A stretch of DNA of 64,000 nucleotides. Source: Stomorhina lunata. Taxonomy: Eukaryota; Arthropoda; Insecta; Diptera; Rhiniidae. The stretch is from NCBI GenBank assembly GCA_933228675.1, contig OW121743.1, positions 116,320,542-116,384,541 on the forward strand. The letters are read 5' to 3'. The stretch's first letter is position 1. Every line of letters starts with the position of its first letter. Both the position numbers and the translations under genes were made by a program. Shown piece by piece: positions 1 through 13,200 of this stretch. The notes under the pieces are model-generated. The model was not told the DNA's origin and ran no database searches. It saw only the letters and a program-made list of their open reading frames with translations.

Positions 1-150
1 AAAATTTTATAGAAAATTTTTCGTTATAAAAATTTAATAGACAATTTTTCATGCTAAAACTTTTGAAAAAAATTGTTTATTAAAAATTTTCAAAGAAAAC
101 ATTCTATTTTAAAAATTTAAATTAAAATTTTAATTTTCTATAAAATTTGT
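1..150. repeat. Degenerate AT-rich minisatellite remnant
   Basis: Diverged units containing TATAGAAAATTTTTCGTTA resemble the 31 bp repeats at 43-45 kb and 47-49 kb. Only a few poorly aligned units are present and the left side is cut by the window edge, so the extent is unknown. Confidence 0.45.
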
Positions 151-1229
151 ATATCTATTTTGCAGACTTGTGTTATTTTCATATTATTCGTGCTACCATA
201 TCGTTTTAAATTATTTCCCCTTTATAATTGTGACCTAATTCCCATGCCACCTGTTTGTTTACAGTGTTCCGTTACTAAAAACAATAACACAGTTTCATTC
301 TCATCTTTCAATTCCGTTATGATAATTTGCATTCTCAGAGTACACATTTAATTAAAACTCTCTTTTAAACTTTATTTACTTGGGGTTTATCTCCACCTTA
401 ACCCCCACGTAGTTGTTGTTGGGTCGAAAGAAATACACAAAAAAAAAACACGTACATACGTACATATATTGTATTTGTGATTACGACATTCTTAGACTAT
501 TTTTTGTGTTGTTTTTTGTTATTGTTATTGTGATTTTTTGTTCCAACCATTTGTTCACTTTGAATTAATTTCTTACTTTAGCTAAAACTGCGAGTCATTC
601 ACTTTGAAATTTCAATTCTATTTGGTTCTCTGTTCGTTTTATTATTGTTAGTTCTCATTTAACGGTCGGTCTGCCAACCAACAAGTGTGTGTTGGAGCTT
701 CTTTACGATTTACTTTTTTACTTCTGTTTCATTTACACGAAGTATTTGACAGTGTGACGACAACGTCAAAAATAATTTCTAATACAAAAAAGAAAAAAAG
801 GCGGTTGCATTGTGTTTAATTTGCAATTGTTGTGTATTTTTAAATTGTAAATGCGAAATTAAGAAAAAAAACATAATTGCTAAATGGAACATACTTATTG
901 TGCAAATTTATTATTAGTAATTAAATGTTAATTGTGAAATAAAAAGAGAGAATTGAAAAAAAAAATACCAAGAAAAAACTTTGTAAAATATCAAACAGCT
1001 GTTAGTTTTGAAAACAAAATTAAATAAAATTGGGTTGATATTGAAAAATATTCAAGTGTTTTTAAGATAAAGTTTAAGCAAAACTTCTTAAACAAATAAA
1101 AGCAATAATTGTAAAAAAATTAAAAAGAATAACATCATCATTTGATACAGAGCAACAACAAAATAGCAACCTCAATACCAACAACAAAAACCAGTCATCT
1201 AAAATACTTATTGTTGTTGTTTTCATTTA
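151..1229 (+). promoter_or_regulatory. Upstream region and presumed 5' UTR of the AGTRAP-like gene
   Basis: This AT-rich stretch has no credible coding content and precedes the first recognised ATG of the AGTRAP-like gene. It has A-rich and TTG/CAA-rich runs typical of fly 5' UTRs (for example around 1140-1215). I could not identify a TATA box or initiator with confidence, so promoter position is inferred only from being upstream of exon 1. Confidence 0.35.
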
Positions 1230-1286
1230 ATGACAATCATGACAGATATCAACGAATTAATGGGATCTGCCTTTGTGCGCGTTAAG
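1230..1286 (+). CDS. AGTRAP: AGTRAP-like exon 1 (residues 1-19)
   Basis: It encodes MTIMTDINELMGSAFVRVK and ends at AAG before the donor GTAAAT, in phase 0. The terminal VRVK joins the hydrophobic start of exon 2, matching the position of the LK before helix 1 in vertebrate AGTRAP. Two ATGs (1230 and 1239) are in frame; the first is chosen for length. Confidence 0.8.
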
Positions 1287-4200
1287 GTAAATAAATAATT
1301 TATACAAATTTTCAAAATTTCTTAATCTTATTTTTGTTAACATTTAAACCACCAAAAATGAATTTGATTCAAAACTCTGTTATCATCAGGGCGAGGATTT
1401 TCATGCTAAAGAATTTTGATACTCATAAAAGAAAAGCTTGCCTTGTTATAGGGGATGTTGGATGCCAAGCAACGGTTCTGATTAGTCTTAACTTGTTAAG
1501 CCCAGACTTATCTTGGTTATCTTTCAACTCAAGTGTGGATACTGAGCTCCTTGTGGTATCACCTGGGGAACTACGTTAACACCTGTTAATGTACTGGGCT
1601 AACATGTGCCTCAAGAACGAACAAAATATGGGTTACGACTACTATAAAAAAGATAAAATTAGAATTAAAACGGCCCTACCTAATGTTAGAAGAGGACGTC
1701 CGAAACTTCGTTGGAAAGACCAAGTAGAGGAAACTTTTTAAAGCTTGGCTTACGAAATTGAAGAATATGCGCTCAAGATCGAAGCGCAAGCAATTCTAAA
1801 ATATGCTCGACCTTTGACCTTTTTTCACGTGATTTTTTAACAAGTAAGAAAATTGTATACTCGGTCAAGCTCGACCATTTGATACCCTTCATTAGTAAGG
1901 TTTAATATTTACAAGTTTTTCTTAATTGACATAAATATGACATTTTTTAATTTCAAGCTTTAAGTACATGTTTGTCATTACCGGCAGAGGTTTAGTGTCA
2001 AATGTGGACCGAATGTAACCAGATTTCTTTTAAAGTTTAAGCAAGAAACTTATCCTTATATTTATAATCGTTTTTGTGATCTCCGGGGCATTGGAGTAGC
2101 TTGAGAGTAGGTATTGTATGGGAGGTTACGTAAATATAGGCCGATTTCAATTAAATTTGGGTCACTAATTTATGTTTTCGTAAGCAATATTTGTACTGAA
2201 CTTTATGAAAAAAAAAACTTAATAACTGCTAGCAACTCGAGTGCTCATAGAAAACATCCTCAGCACGATATCCCGTTTGTTGTTGTTGTTGTAACAGCTC
2301 TAACATTTACAATTTTATATTTTTTTATGGGGGATCTGTTTGCAGATCAAGGCCAGAAATTGTGCTACTTCTACTGAATGAGTCCACAAATCCTCAGGAC
2401 TACGTGAAGTAGGGTTGGCGGTACAGTTGAAAATGTGAGGGGTATCATGAGGACCCTGACCACAAGCTGGGCCTAATACGGCACGGTCTATGGGGGACCA
2501 AAAGATATTTAATCTATTGCTCCATCCCGATCTCAGTTGAGCCAGAACGACTCTTATTTTCCGCGGCAGGTTCTTTTCGTTTTCTGCTATGGGCGGTGGG
2601 CGACCTCTTAATACAACATTCATGCGGTAACCTGAAATCGCGGAGTTGGTGGCGTCTTTATGAATGTTGTTAAATTCTGTCATGTACGAGGTATGATCTA
2701 GAGGATCAAGTACATATATTCGTATGCTATCCTCATAGCATACGAAGATGCCAATTGTGTGGGTCGCTAAGGATTTAGTTGGTTGTATCTTCAGGTTACG
2801 TTCAGTGAAGAAATTGTGGATGATACCGAGATAACGATTAACCTTACCGCATAGGTCTTCCACATTATGGCCGTAGAAGTTAAGCAGGAGTGGCGACAGG
2901 ACTCCGCCCTGAGAAACTCCCTGTTTGACTCTACGGTGTTTTGAGCGCTTGTTCGACCACGTTACCTTGTTTTCTTGCATAATCCCACTTTTGAGATTTT
3001 GGAAAACTTTAAATAACTGCTACCAATTCGTACTGTTATAGATTCTGACTATGGATAGCAATATAAAACATTCTCAGCTACAATTATATACCCCATTTGT
3101 CCGCCTACATTACCTGGTTCACTAGGAATACACATTCCTTTGGTATTCCCCTTATTTTCAGTTCTTTACAGAGCTATGTTAACTACATAACAGAGCTCCG
3201 TTAAAAACTTGGTTTGTGTCTAGAAATTTCAAAACTATCTTCACACACATAAATGAACCGCGAACCGCCGTGGTATAGCAGGTTAGTCATCCTCCTAGCA
3301 TACCAAAGGTCCCAAGTTCGATACCCGGCCAAAACCCCAGCGGCGGTTTCACCTCAAAACTCAGTTAGCCACTGGTTATTGAGTATTAGTATTCTATAAC
3401 TAATGCATTTGCCCTTCGGAGCCGGAGTTAAAACATAGGTCCCTTTCAATGAGTCTAAAACTAGAATCGGATGCAGATCATTGTCTGAGAGAAGTACCCC
3501 TTGTTCCAATTGGAAGGTTGTCGTTGACGTATATATTTATATACATAAATAAATTTGTGGCTGTTTAGGGCCAAAACTTGTATTCTGAGAAGGCAGTTCT
3601 ATGGGAGGTACACGTAATAATAAACCGAAATCTATTAATTAAAATTAAAATCTGTTAATTTTGGCGGTCACTCGCAAAAAAATCTTAAATATATGTTACT
3701 TGTGTTTTTCGTAATCTAGAGCTCTTCTAAGTACAGTTTTAAGTTGAAGTTGAGTCCATAAGGAATCTGGAGTTTGGGGGAATTTCGGAATAGTTGCGTT
3801 TTGGAACAGCTGTTATTAAAAAAATGGAGGAGGTTGCGCATAAATATTCTCGTAACTCAAAAAAATGATTATTTTCTTGAACTAAGTAAAAAAATCGAAA
3901 TTCGGCAACAAAATTTTCTTGCGAAAACACTTATTATTTTTTTAATCCGAGCAGTCGTTTTGTTTGCAATAATATTTTTGAAAATGGAAATTTTTGTGAT
4001 TTTTCAAAAAAAAAATTTTTTAAACAAAAAAAATTATTTCCAAAACGACTCCTCGTATTGAAAGAAATAATTAGTGTCCTCAAAGATAATTTTGTTGTCG
4101 AATTTCGATTTCGAGTTACGCGAATATTTATTGCGCAACCTCCTCCATTTTTTTATAAAGCAAAATTTTTAATTTTTTGTTTAAAAAATTGATTTAGTGA

Positions 4201-7200
4201 CATACACAGTTTTGAGTGTTTAATTCAAAACTTTAAAATGCTGTATTTCTTTATATGATCCTTTAATGGATCTTCAAAACGGATATGAGGAGAACCACAA
4301 TTAGGTTTCAGTGAAAAAACACATTTTAACACCTTTTTAAGACTTTTAAAAAACTTTTTTTAAATAAATATTTTAAAAGTTAATTTATAAATAAGAAAGT
4401 AAATCCAATTTGTTTAAGAAAATAAGAACAATTAAAAAATATAAATATACAAAAATACATACTCGCACATGCAAAATATTTTAACAAAACCTCAACACAT
4501 GTGAGATTCTGAACATTTGGGCATAAGTCAAAATTTCCCAGAAATAAAAAATTTAGCGCAAACTAGAAAACGATTTTTTCTAAAACAAAAACGTCATCGG
4601 AAGTGGCAAATGGCGATGGTGGTGTAACACAAAACGAGAAAAACACCTAAACCCACCAAAAAATATAAAATCTCTACAAAAAAGAGGTCAAATTAAATTC
4701 AAAAATAACTGATTGCAATTTGCAAAAGCGAAATGAACTCAAATCATAAGCGATAAAACAAAAACAATAACAAACGGACAAGTACAAATCAGAGATGGAA
4801 AATGGCTTTCTTGATTTTGTATTAAATATTAAAACAAAATGTACTTTTTAGACTATGTTGGTACCATCCAATGAAAGAACGTTAAGGCACACACACGTGT
4901 TCATGATATGTATGTTTGTTTGTGCATTTATACATTTTGCATTGTTACACCCTTCACCTCCATAGGTGGAAAGGGTATTATAAGTTTGTGTTGATGTATG
5001 TAACGCATAGAAATATTTGTTTTAGAGCCACCTTTTAGTATACCATTAGGCTTAGAAGCACTTTCTGAGTCAATTTAGCGATGTCAGTCCGTCCGTCTGG
5101 CCGGCTGGACCCCCATGTAAACCATGTAATCAAAGTACAGGTCGCAATTCTAAAGATAAATTGAAATTTGGCACAGATCATTTTTTTGATAGTGGGCTAT
5201 TGAAATTCGTCAAAATCGGTCCATTATTTATGGTACCTCCCATAGGTCCCAATTCCCGAAATTGATATTTTGGCCACAAATATCAATATTTTCTCATGTA
5301 ATTACATATAAATATTGCTTATGAAAACCAAAATCACTGTACCAAATTTCGTTAAAATCGGTCCACATTTGACCATAGCTCCTATCTTATATTCTGTCAA
5401 AACGTACTAAATGAGACCAAAATCTCTAAAACGCTCTTAAATCTAAAGATAATGAGAAATTTGAGTTTATTTTTTGCATACATAATTTTTCTAAAAACTG
5501 TAATTAATTTGCCAAATTTCGAGATAATCGGTCCACATTTGACCCTAGCTCTCATATAAGTCCAAATCACGTAAGCAGCTTAAATACTTATATGTTTTGA
5601 AAAAATGTTTGTATGCTAGCAAAATTTAGCAAATATTTGTTTTTATACAGGCAAAAGAACACTTTTGACCTTAGTGGTGAAGCGTATCTTAGGGTCGTCT
5701 TGACCGACTATAGCACTTTCTTACTTATTTTTTATCTACTTTAATGTCACATTTGACCGAGAAAAAATGTATGGAGTGTAATATCTTTATATTAAATTGT
5801 ATTTAGTACCACGGTACTAATCAGTTTCAAAAAGTACCAAAAAAATAGTACAATTGTACCATATTTGCCATTCCTGGTGCAAATTGAAATGTAATAGAGA
5901 AAATAAGAGGCAGCGGGAGTAAAATAAGTTGTCAAGAGCAAAAAAAACGTCACAATAAGTGAATAAATGATCCTCCAGTAAATTCATAAAAATAATCGTA
6001 AATCAGAGTGACTAATTGTTTACCACTTTATGTTTGACCGATTAAAGTATAATTAATTGGTCTGTTACTAATATCAAATGAGTAACGCCCCATATTGATA
6101 ACCAGTTGGGGATTTTTTTATGTCTACATATTTTTGACGTTGATCCAATATCAATTAATATCGCATACAAATATTGCTCTGAGTCACACCTTTATGACAA
6201 AATTTAATTTTGGTCACACAATTTTAATATATGTTTATGAAATTCAGAAAAGATATTGAAACGATTTAATATTTATTATATATATTCCAATTGGAACAAG
6301 GGTACTTCTCTCAGATAATGAGCTGCATTCGTTTCTGTTTTTAGACTCATTATAAGGGACCTATATTTTAACTCCGGCTCCGAACGACAAATGCATTAGT
6401 TAGAGAAGTTTTACATAGCCTAATACTTAATAAACTGTGGCTAGCTGAGTTTTTTCAAGAGAGTCTGGCCGGGTATCGAACTTGGGACCTCAGGTATGCT
6501 AGGCGGATGACTAACCCTCTATACCACGGCGGTTCATTAATTACACTAGTCAACAAAATTCAACTTTTCTCGTTTCATTTTGTAACATTTTATTTTTTTG
6601 CAAAATTTGTTATTTTTAGAAAGGTCCATTGATTTTATTATATCTTTGGAACGGGTTGATCGATATTGTTGAAAGTCTAGAAATTAATAGTACATAAAAC
6701 TATCTTTAAGTCGACTTAGTTAGTTTTTTCATATGTTCAGCAGTTACCGAGTTATTTGCACTTTAAAATAAAAATTTATTTTTTTTTATGAAATTTTTTT
6801 TTTTTTAAATCACAAAAAATTTAACTGAATAAATAAATGAATTTGGTGAATATTCCAAATAAGCCTTATTTCTCGAAAATCCCTGAATAAATCAAGATTT
6901 TATTAAAAATAAAGCAAATTAAGTGAAAGTATCCAATTTTGTAGTTAAGTCATTTCCGTCGCTGGATTTTATATGGAAGCTAGGGTTAAATGTGAAACGA
7001 TTTTGTAATTTTTGCAATTTGATTACATTTTGTAAAAAAATGATGTATGCAAAAAATAAATCTACAATTGTCATTATCTTCAGATTTAGGAGCGTTTTTG
7101 TGAATTTTTATACTTTTAAGTGACTTTTGTCTAAAGATTTTGGTTTAGATCTCGTCAAATATAGACCGATTTCTACAAAATTTGGTACAAAGATTTTTGT

Positions 7201-10200
7201 TTGTATAAAATATTTCTTCTAAATTTCATAAAAATACACTAAAATTTGTGGCCAAAATATCAATTTCGGTGGTTGAGACCTATGGGAGGTATCCATAATA
7301 AACCGATTTTAACCAATTTCAATATCACTGATAAAAAAAACATGTCTGTGCCAAATTTTATAAAGATAAAAGCAAATTTGTGTCTTTGAAGAAGGTATAC
7401 CTACATTCCGGGAAGAAATTTATTTGGAGGGTACGTCAAAATACTAAACGATTTCGTTTATTATACCCTTCACCAACATAGGTGGAAAGGGTATTATAAG
7501 TTTGTGCTGATGTATGTAACGCATAGAAATATTTGTGTTAGACCCACCTTTTAGTATACCAATAGGCTTACAACCACTTTCTGATGTCACTTTAGCGATG
7601 TCAGTCCGTCCATCCGTCTGGCTGGCTGGACCCCCATGTAATCAAAGTACAGGTGGCAATTCTAAAGATAATTTGATGAAATTTGGCACAGATCATAGTG
7701 GGACCATGGCTATTAAAATTCGTCAAAATTGATCCATTATTTATGGTAGATCTAACTTCAGGGAATTGATATTTTGGCCACAAATATCAATATTTTTTCA
7801 TTAAATTTAAAAAAAATTCTGCTTATAAATACTCAAATAAAATCACTGTACCAAATTTCGCTGAAATCGGTCCACATTTGAACATAGCTCCCATACAAAC
7901 TCTACTGTCAAAACGTACCAAATGAGACAAAAATCACTAAAACGCTCGTAAATCTGAAGATAATGATAATTTTGAGTTTAGTTTTTGCATACATAATGTT
8001 TGCGACAACTATAATCAATTTTCTAAATTTCGGGATAATCGGTCCAACTTTGACCTCAGCTCTCATATAAGTCCAAATGACGAAAACAGCTAAAATATAT
8101 AAGTTTTGAGAAAATGTTTGTATGTTGGCAAAATTTAGCAAATATTTGTCTTTATACAGGAAAAAGAACACCTTTGGTCTTAGTGGTGAAGGGTATCGTA
8201 TGATCGGGCTTGACCGACTATGGCACTTTCTTATTTGTTTGAATAAAAAAATGATTTATATTACAAAATACTTTGCTAAAATTGGGTATTTTCACTTTTT
8301 CCTAAAGAAAATCACTACTAATTGTTAGATTTTCACAATATAAAGCATATATTAAGTAGAATATTCATAGTTTTACGATTATCGGGTAACGATAGTAAAT
8401 TTTATTTCATTTCCGATTTTTTAAGAATTTTCAAGAATTTTTTTTTCGATTTTGCAACAAAAACTTTTTTTCTTAAATTGTAACGTAAATAACTCCAGAA
8501 TCTTTGATTACACAAAAAACTTGTATTAGCACGACTTAAGAACAATTTTCTACTTAATTCATTAACATTTGTTTCAATAAAATTGGATAAGTCGTTTTCA
8601 ATATATGATAATATAACTAGGACAACCTCTTCAAAAATCAGAAATTTTAGAAATTTTTTTTTTTTCAAAAATGTATGGAAAAATTTTTTTGGGGATTTTG
8701 TATTTAGAGGACATATAAAAAAATAGCTTAACTAAAATATAATATTGTTTGTTGACCAGTGTCATAAGCATTTTTGTAATTTTCTGGGTATTTAAGTGAT
8801 TTTTGATAGTTGGTCTTGTATGGGAGTTATAAAAAATATGGGTCAAAAGTGATTCTGGTGGGTGTCAAACAGACATTTTTATGCTTTACAAAGATTACTC
8901 GTATTACAAATCCAGGGTATATTGAATTTCCACTTGTAGTAGCGAAGAATATTAAAACGAGACCATCAATATCTCTTCTATATCAATTGAAGGTTATCGT
9001 TGTTTCTGCTATAGAAATAGAAAGTTATTTATAAATTGAATTTGAAAATTATTGTAAGGAAGCCGAAAATTGAAGATTTTGATTTGTTTAAAAAAGTTTG
9101 TGTTTTTGTTTAATTATTTAATTCGTTAACTATAGCTATTTATTAGCAAATTTACGTGAAAAAAACAAAAACTTGTTTTATTTTTAATTACTTTTGTTTT
9201 AGGTTCTTCTCTTTTTAGATAGAAAATACTAATTTTTGAAGCAACATTTAAATAATTTTTAAATTCAAGAAAATTGTCTAAGCAAAAATTTTAAACTTAA
9301 ATTTTATAAAAAAAAATTTATTGAATAATTATATAATTTCTAAATCATACAAAGATTTTATTTGAAAATCACGAACACTCTATTTTTTTCTTATCATTGC
9401 TTTACTTGTACTTGGAAATTTTTTCTTTTTTTTTAATAAATAAAATAAACATTATTTCATAAATAAATAAATTACTAAATATGATCCATATGTTTCAATT
9501 TCGTCAGCCTATAAGTCTTAATTCAGTCACTGATTTATCAAAATAAATAATTTTAGACGATGATCGTTTTTTTTTTTTTTTGTTTATAATAATCGATTTA
9601 AAATAAACAATTGAATATTTTAGTTTTATGAATTTCGAAATATTGAATTTAATTATGAATTATTAAAAAGACAAAAAATATTTATTTTTAGTCAAATTTA
9701 TTCTTATCTTATCCAAGACCCATTTTTATATTTGCTTAAGAATTTATCCGACTAACTTTTAGTTCCATTTAAATTTTAGAAATTTTTTTCATTTAAGGCT
9801 AAAAAATCTTATTTGAATTTTATGGAAGGGATTTGAAATATGTTTGTTCTGCAAACTTTAGTATTTTTCGGCAATGCACAGTGGGATGGTGGAAAAATAG
9901 AATTGACATAAGTTCGCAACTTCTAAACCCTTAGGCGGATTTTAAAATAATTTTATGTTAATGTATAGTAGAAGTGTTGGGGAGTTTAAGTTTTGAACCT
10001 GGAAAGCCTAGATTCTACAGGGGCGACACAATCGGTTCCAAAAGTAGGGCACCTCAGCCTCTAAGTAAAATATTACTACATGCAATTCCTATCTCTTATG
10101 GTTTTAAAGATATTCGAGTTTTAAAATTGAAATTTTCAATTTTTGTCCCTATTTTTTCCAATATTTAATCTATATATAAACCGATTTTCTTGATATAAAG

Positions 10201-13200
10201 TTTTCTAAAAAAAAGAACAAAATTTTTAATATTTTACAAGCCAGAAGTGTTTTAAAACCTTAACTATGTAAAAAGTTGTAAGTCCACTTATTAGGATTTA
10301 AGTAGCCATCGCACAGTGGAATGGTTTAAAAATAGAATGGAAATAATTCTGGAACTTCTAAACCGTTGGGTAGATCTAAAAACAAATTTATGTGGATATA
10401 GCAGAAGTGTTGGGGAGCTTAAGTTTTGAACCTGGAAAGCCTAGATTGTACTGGGGCAGCACATTCGGCCCCCAAAGTAGGGCATCTCGGACTCATAAAT
10501 CACTTAAAACGATATATAATTGTCATTTTCTATTAACCCGGGGCGGGGTTGTATGGGATCTATAAGTAAATTTGTGCGGATTTTATTAAATACCAACATT
10601 TTTCAAGAAATCAGTAATAATTTTGTCCATTTTTTCTGTAGCTCTAAATAAAATAAGCTTTATTTTTCGAAAATCGATTAATAGATGGTTTTTTAAATAA
10701 AAATTAAGTGAAAATTCCCAAATTTTTAATTAGGCCATTTCCGTCATTAGGTCTTATATGGAAACGAGGGCCAAATGTGGAGCAATTTTGTTGAAATTTT
10801 GCAATTTCATTACAGTTTAAACAAAAACAAGTAAGAAAGTGGTATAGTCGGTCAAGCCCGACCATACGATACCCTTCATAAAGACAAATATTTGCTAAAT
10901 TTTGCCATCATAAAAAAATGTTCTCAAAACTTATATATTTAAGCTGTTTCCGTCATTTGGACTTATATGAGAGCTAGGGTCAAATGTGGATCGATTATCT
11001 CGAAATTTGGCAAATTGATTACAGTTTTTACAAAAATTATGTATGCAAAAAATAAAGTCAAAATTCTAATTATCTTCAGATTTATAAGCGTTTTAGTGAT
11101 TTTTGTCTCATTTAGTGCGTTTTGACAGAAGAGTTTATATGGGTTTGCTATGGTCAAATGTGGACCGAAATTTAGTACATTGATTTTGGTTTACATAAGC
11201 AGTATTTTTTTTTTTAATTTCATGAAAAATATTAATATTTGTGACCAAAACTTCAATTCCGGGAAGCGGGACCTATAGGAGGTACCATAAATAATGGACC
11301 GATTTTGACGAATTTCAATTCCCACCTATAGTGGTGAAGGGTATAATTACTGAAATTTATAGCCAAAATCCTAATTTCGTGAAGTTAAACCTTAGGAGAT
11401 AGCCTAAACTATGAATGTACCGATTTTGACCTGCCAAAAAAAAATATCTATGTCAAATTTCATAAAGATAAAAGCAAATTTGTGGCTTTGAGAAACGAAA
11501 AACCCTATTCCGGGAAGATAATTATTTGGGAGTTAGCTCAAAATTTTGAACTATTGCTGTGGTTTTTATTTTATTTTTATTTTGAAAAATGTATTTGAAA
11601 AATTTTTTTATATTTATGATCTAGTAAATATGCAAAATGTGCCTTGTTATGAATCGGTTCTATCATTTGTTTGATTAATTAAGAAATCTATTAGGCTTTA
11701 TGCAATAGTTACAACCTTTAAATTAAACCAAAATTTAAATGTTTGAAGATGCACCGATCAAATTCGAAACAATTTACAACCGCAAAATTTTTCAATGTTC
11801 AAATATGACAAAATTCACAAAGAGCGAATGCAAATATGCAATTATAAAATAATGTCTATGAGTAAGAGACAGTCGACTCTTGTATAGTGGGTACTGGGAG
11901 GTATTAGGAAATATTACTGCATATTTTGTATGTGTGTGGAAGAACAGTAGAATGTCGATAATTCAAATGCTTATTAAAATCATGAAAAAAAATTCGGGAA
12001 TTCAGAACATTTTTTCAAATCCCAAAAAAAAAAAATATTATGATTTCAAATTCAATAATAAATTCATTCATTAAAAAACTTTAGCGTCAAGACGAAATAA
12101 AATTATGGACCATAGTTCCACTTATAGTTTTTCTTATTGAGTTCCCTTTTCAAAAATTTTAAATACTATATATTGTTACGTTTTTCTTTTAAAAAGGAAT
12201 TATTTTTGCAAACAACCGAAAACAAAATTAAAACACTTTATATCGTTTTACAAAGCCATATTTTTATTAACTTATAAAGTTGGACACAAGTTTATAAGTT
12301 AACACAAGTTGTAAATAAACTTGTCGCTTTAAAAATATTCTTAGTCTCACTGTTCTTTTAAACGCGTCTCAATTCAAACTCTGCCACGATATCAGTTACT
12401 CTAATTATGCGGCTTACGAAAGTTCATGAATGTTCCAATACATTTTCACATGATCAAGAACACACTCACCCATACGTTGTACAAATGGCTTATCTGAAGT
12501 TAACACCAACAGAGAGAGAGAGTGTAGACGAAGAGAAAAATGTTCCTTTACTCTTACAGCAATACATTAAGAGAAAAATAGACACAAACAGAACAAAAGC
12601 TACACCAACAGAAACATTCTACAAAACTAGGGGGAAAATTATAAGTAGTGGACTTTGTACAACGGGGCGGATAACTTAAAAATTTGTGACAATATGTTTC
12701 TTAACAAGTTTTTTTATATTTCAAAATTATATCACTTTTCTGGAATTTTCCTTACATTTGTTTGAAATGTAAATGTTTTTGATCGGCCGAAAATTTTCCA
12801 TCAATTATTTATTTTTTTTGTGATTTATGCATTCCTTAGAAATAAAATAAAACAAATTTCGGAAAAATCGGGAAAAATTTGGATCCAATATTAACAAAAA
12901 TCTAGGCCTAAGTCGTCAATAAGTGTAGCAGATTTCTTACACAAAAAAAATCTGTTATATCGGATCTTAAGTGTGACTTCTGGTTCGTTTTTAATTTTCG
13001 AAAAGCCCGACGTACCCTACTTTGAGAGCATATAGATCCCCTCCTGATAAGTCTACAGACTCCAAACGGCAAATGCATTAGTTAGAGAAGTTTAACATAG
13101 CCTCAATAACCAGTGGCTACCTGAGTTATGAGGTGAACCGCCGCTTTTTTGAAAATTTATTTTTTCAAGTGGGTCTGATCGGGCATCGAACTTGGGACCC

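Noticed and set aside
3262..3330. Possible functional tRNA gene
   Set aside because: Only A and B boxes are tRNA-like; the copy is embedded in a repeated SINE body and does not fold as a full cloverleaf with an acceptor stem by eye.
6541..8763. Possible 2.2 kb element with ends ACACTAGTCAACA and inverse TGTTGACCAGTGT
   Set aside because: The end match is short (about 13 of 15 bases), no target duplication was found, and sequence inside the ends does not match; it may be chance.
12407..12679. 90-codon open frame
   Set aside because: It lies entirely inside the solo LTR, has no recognisable domain and is likely chance.
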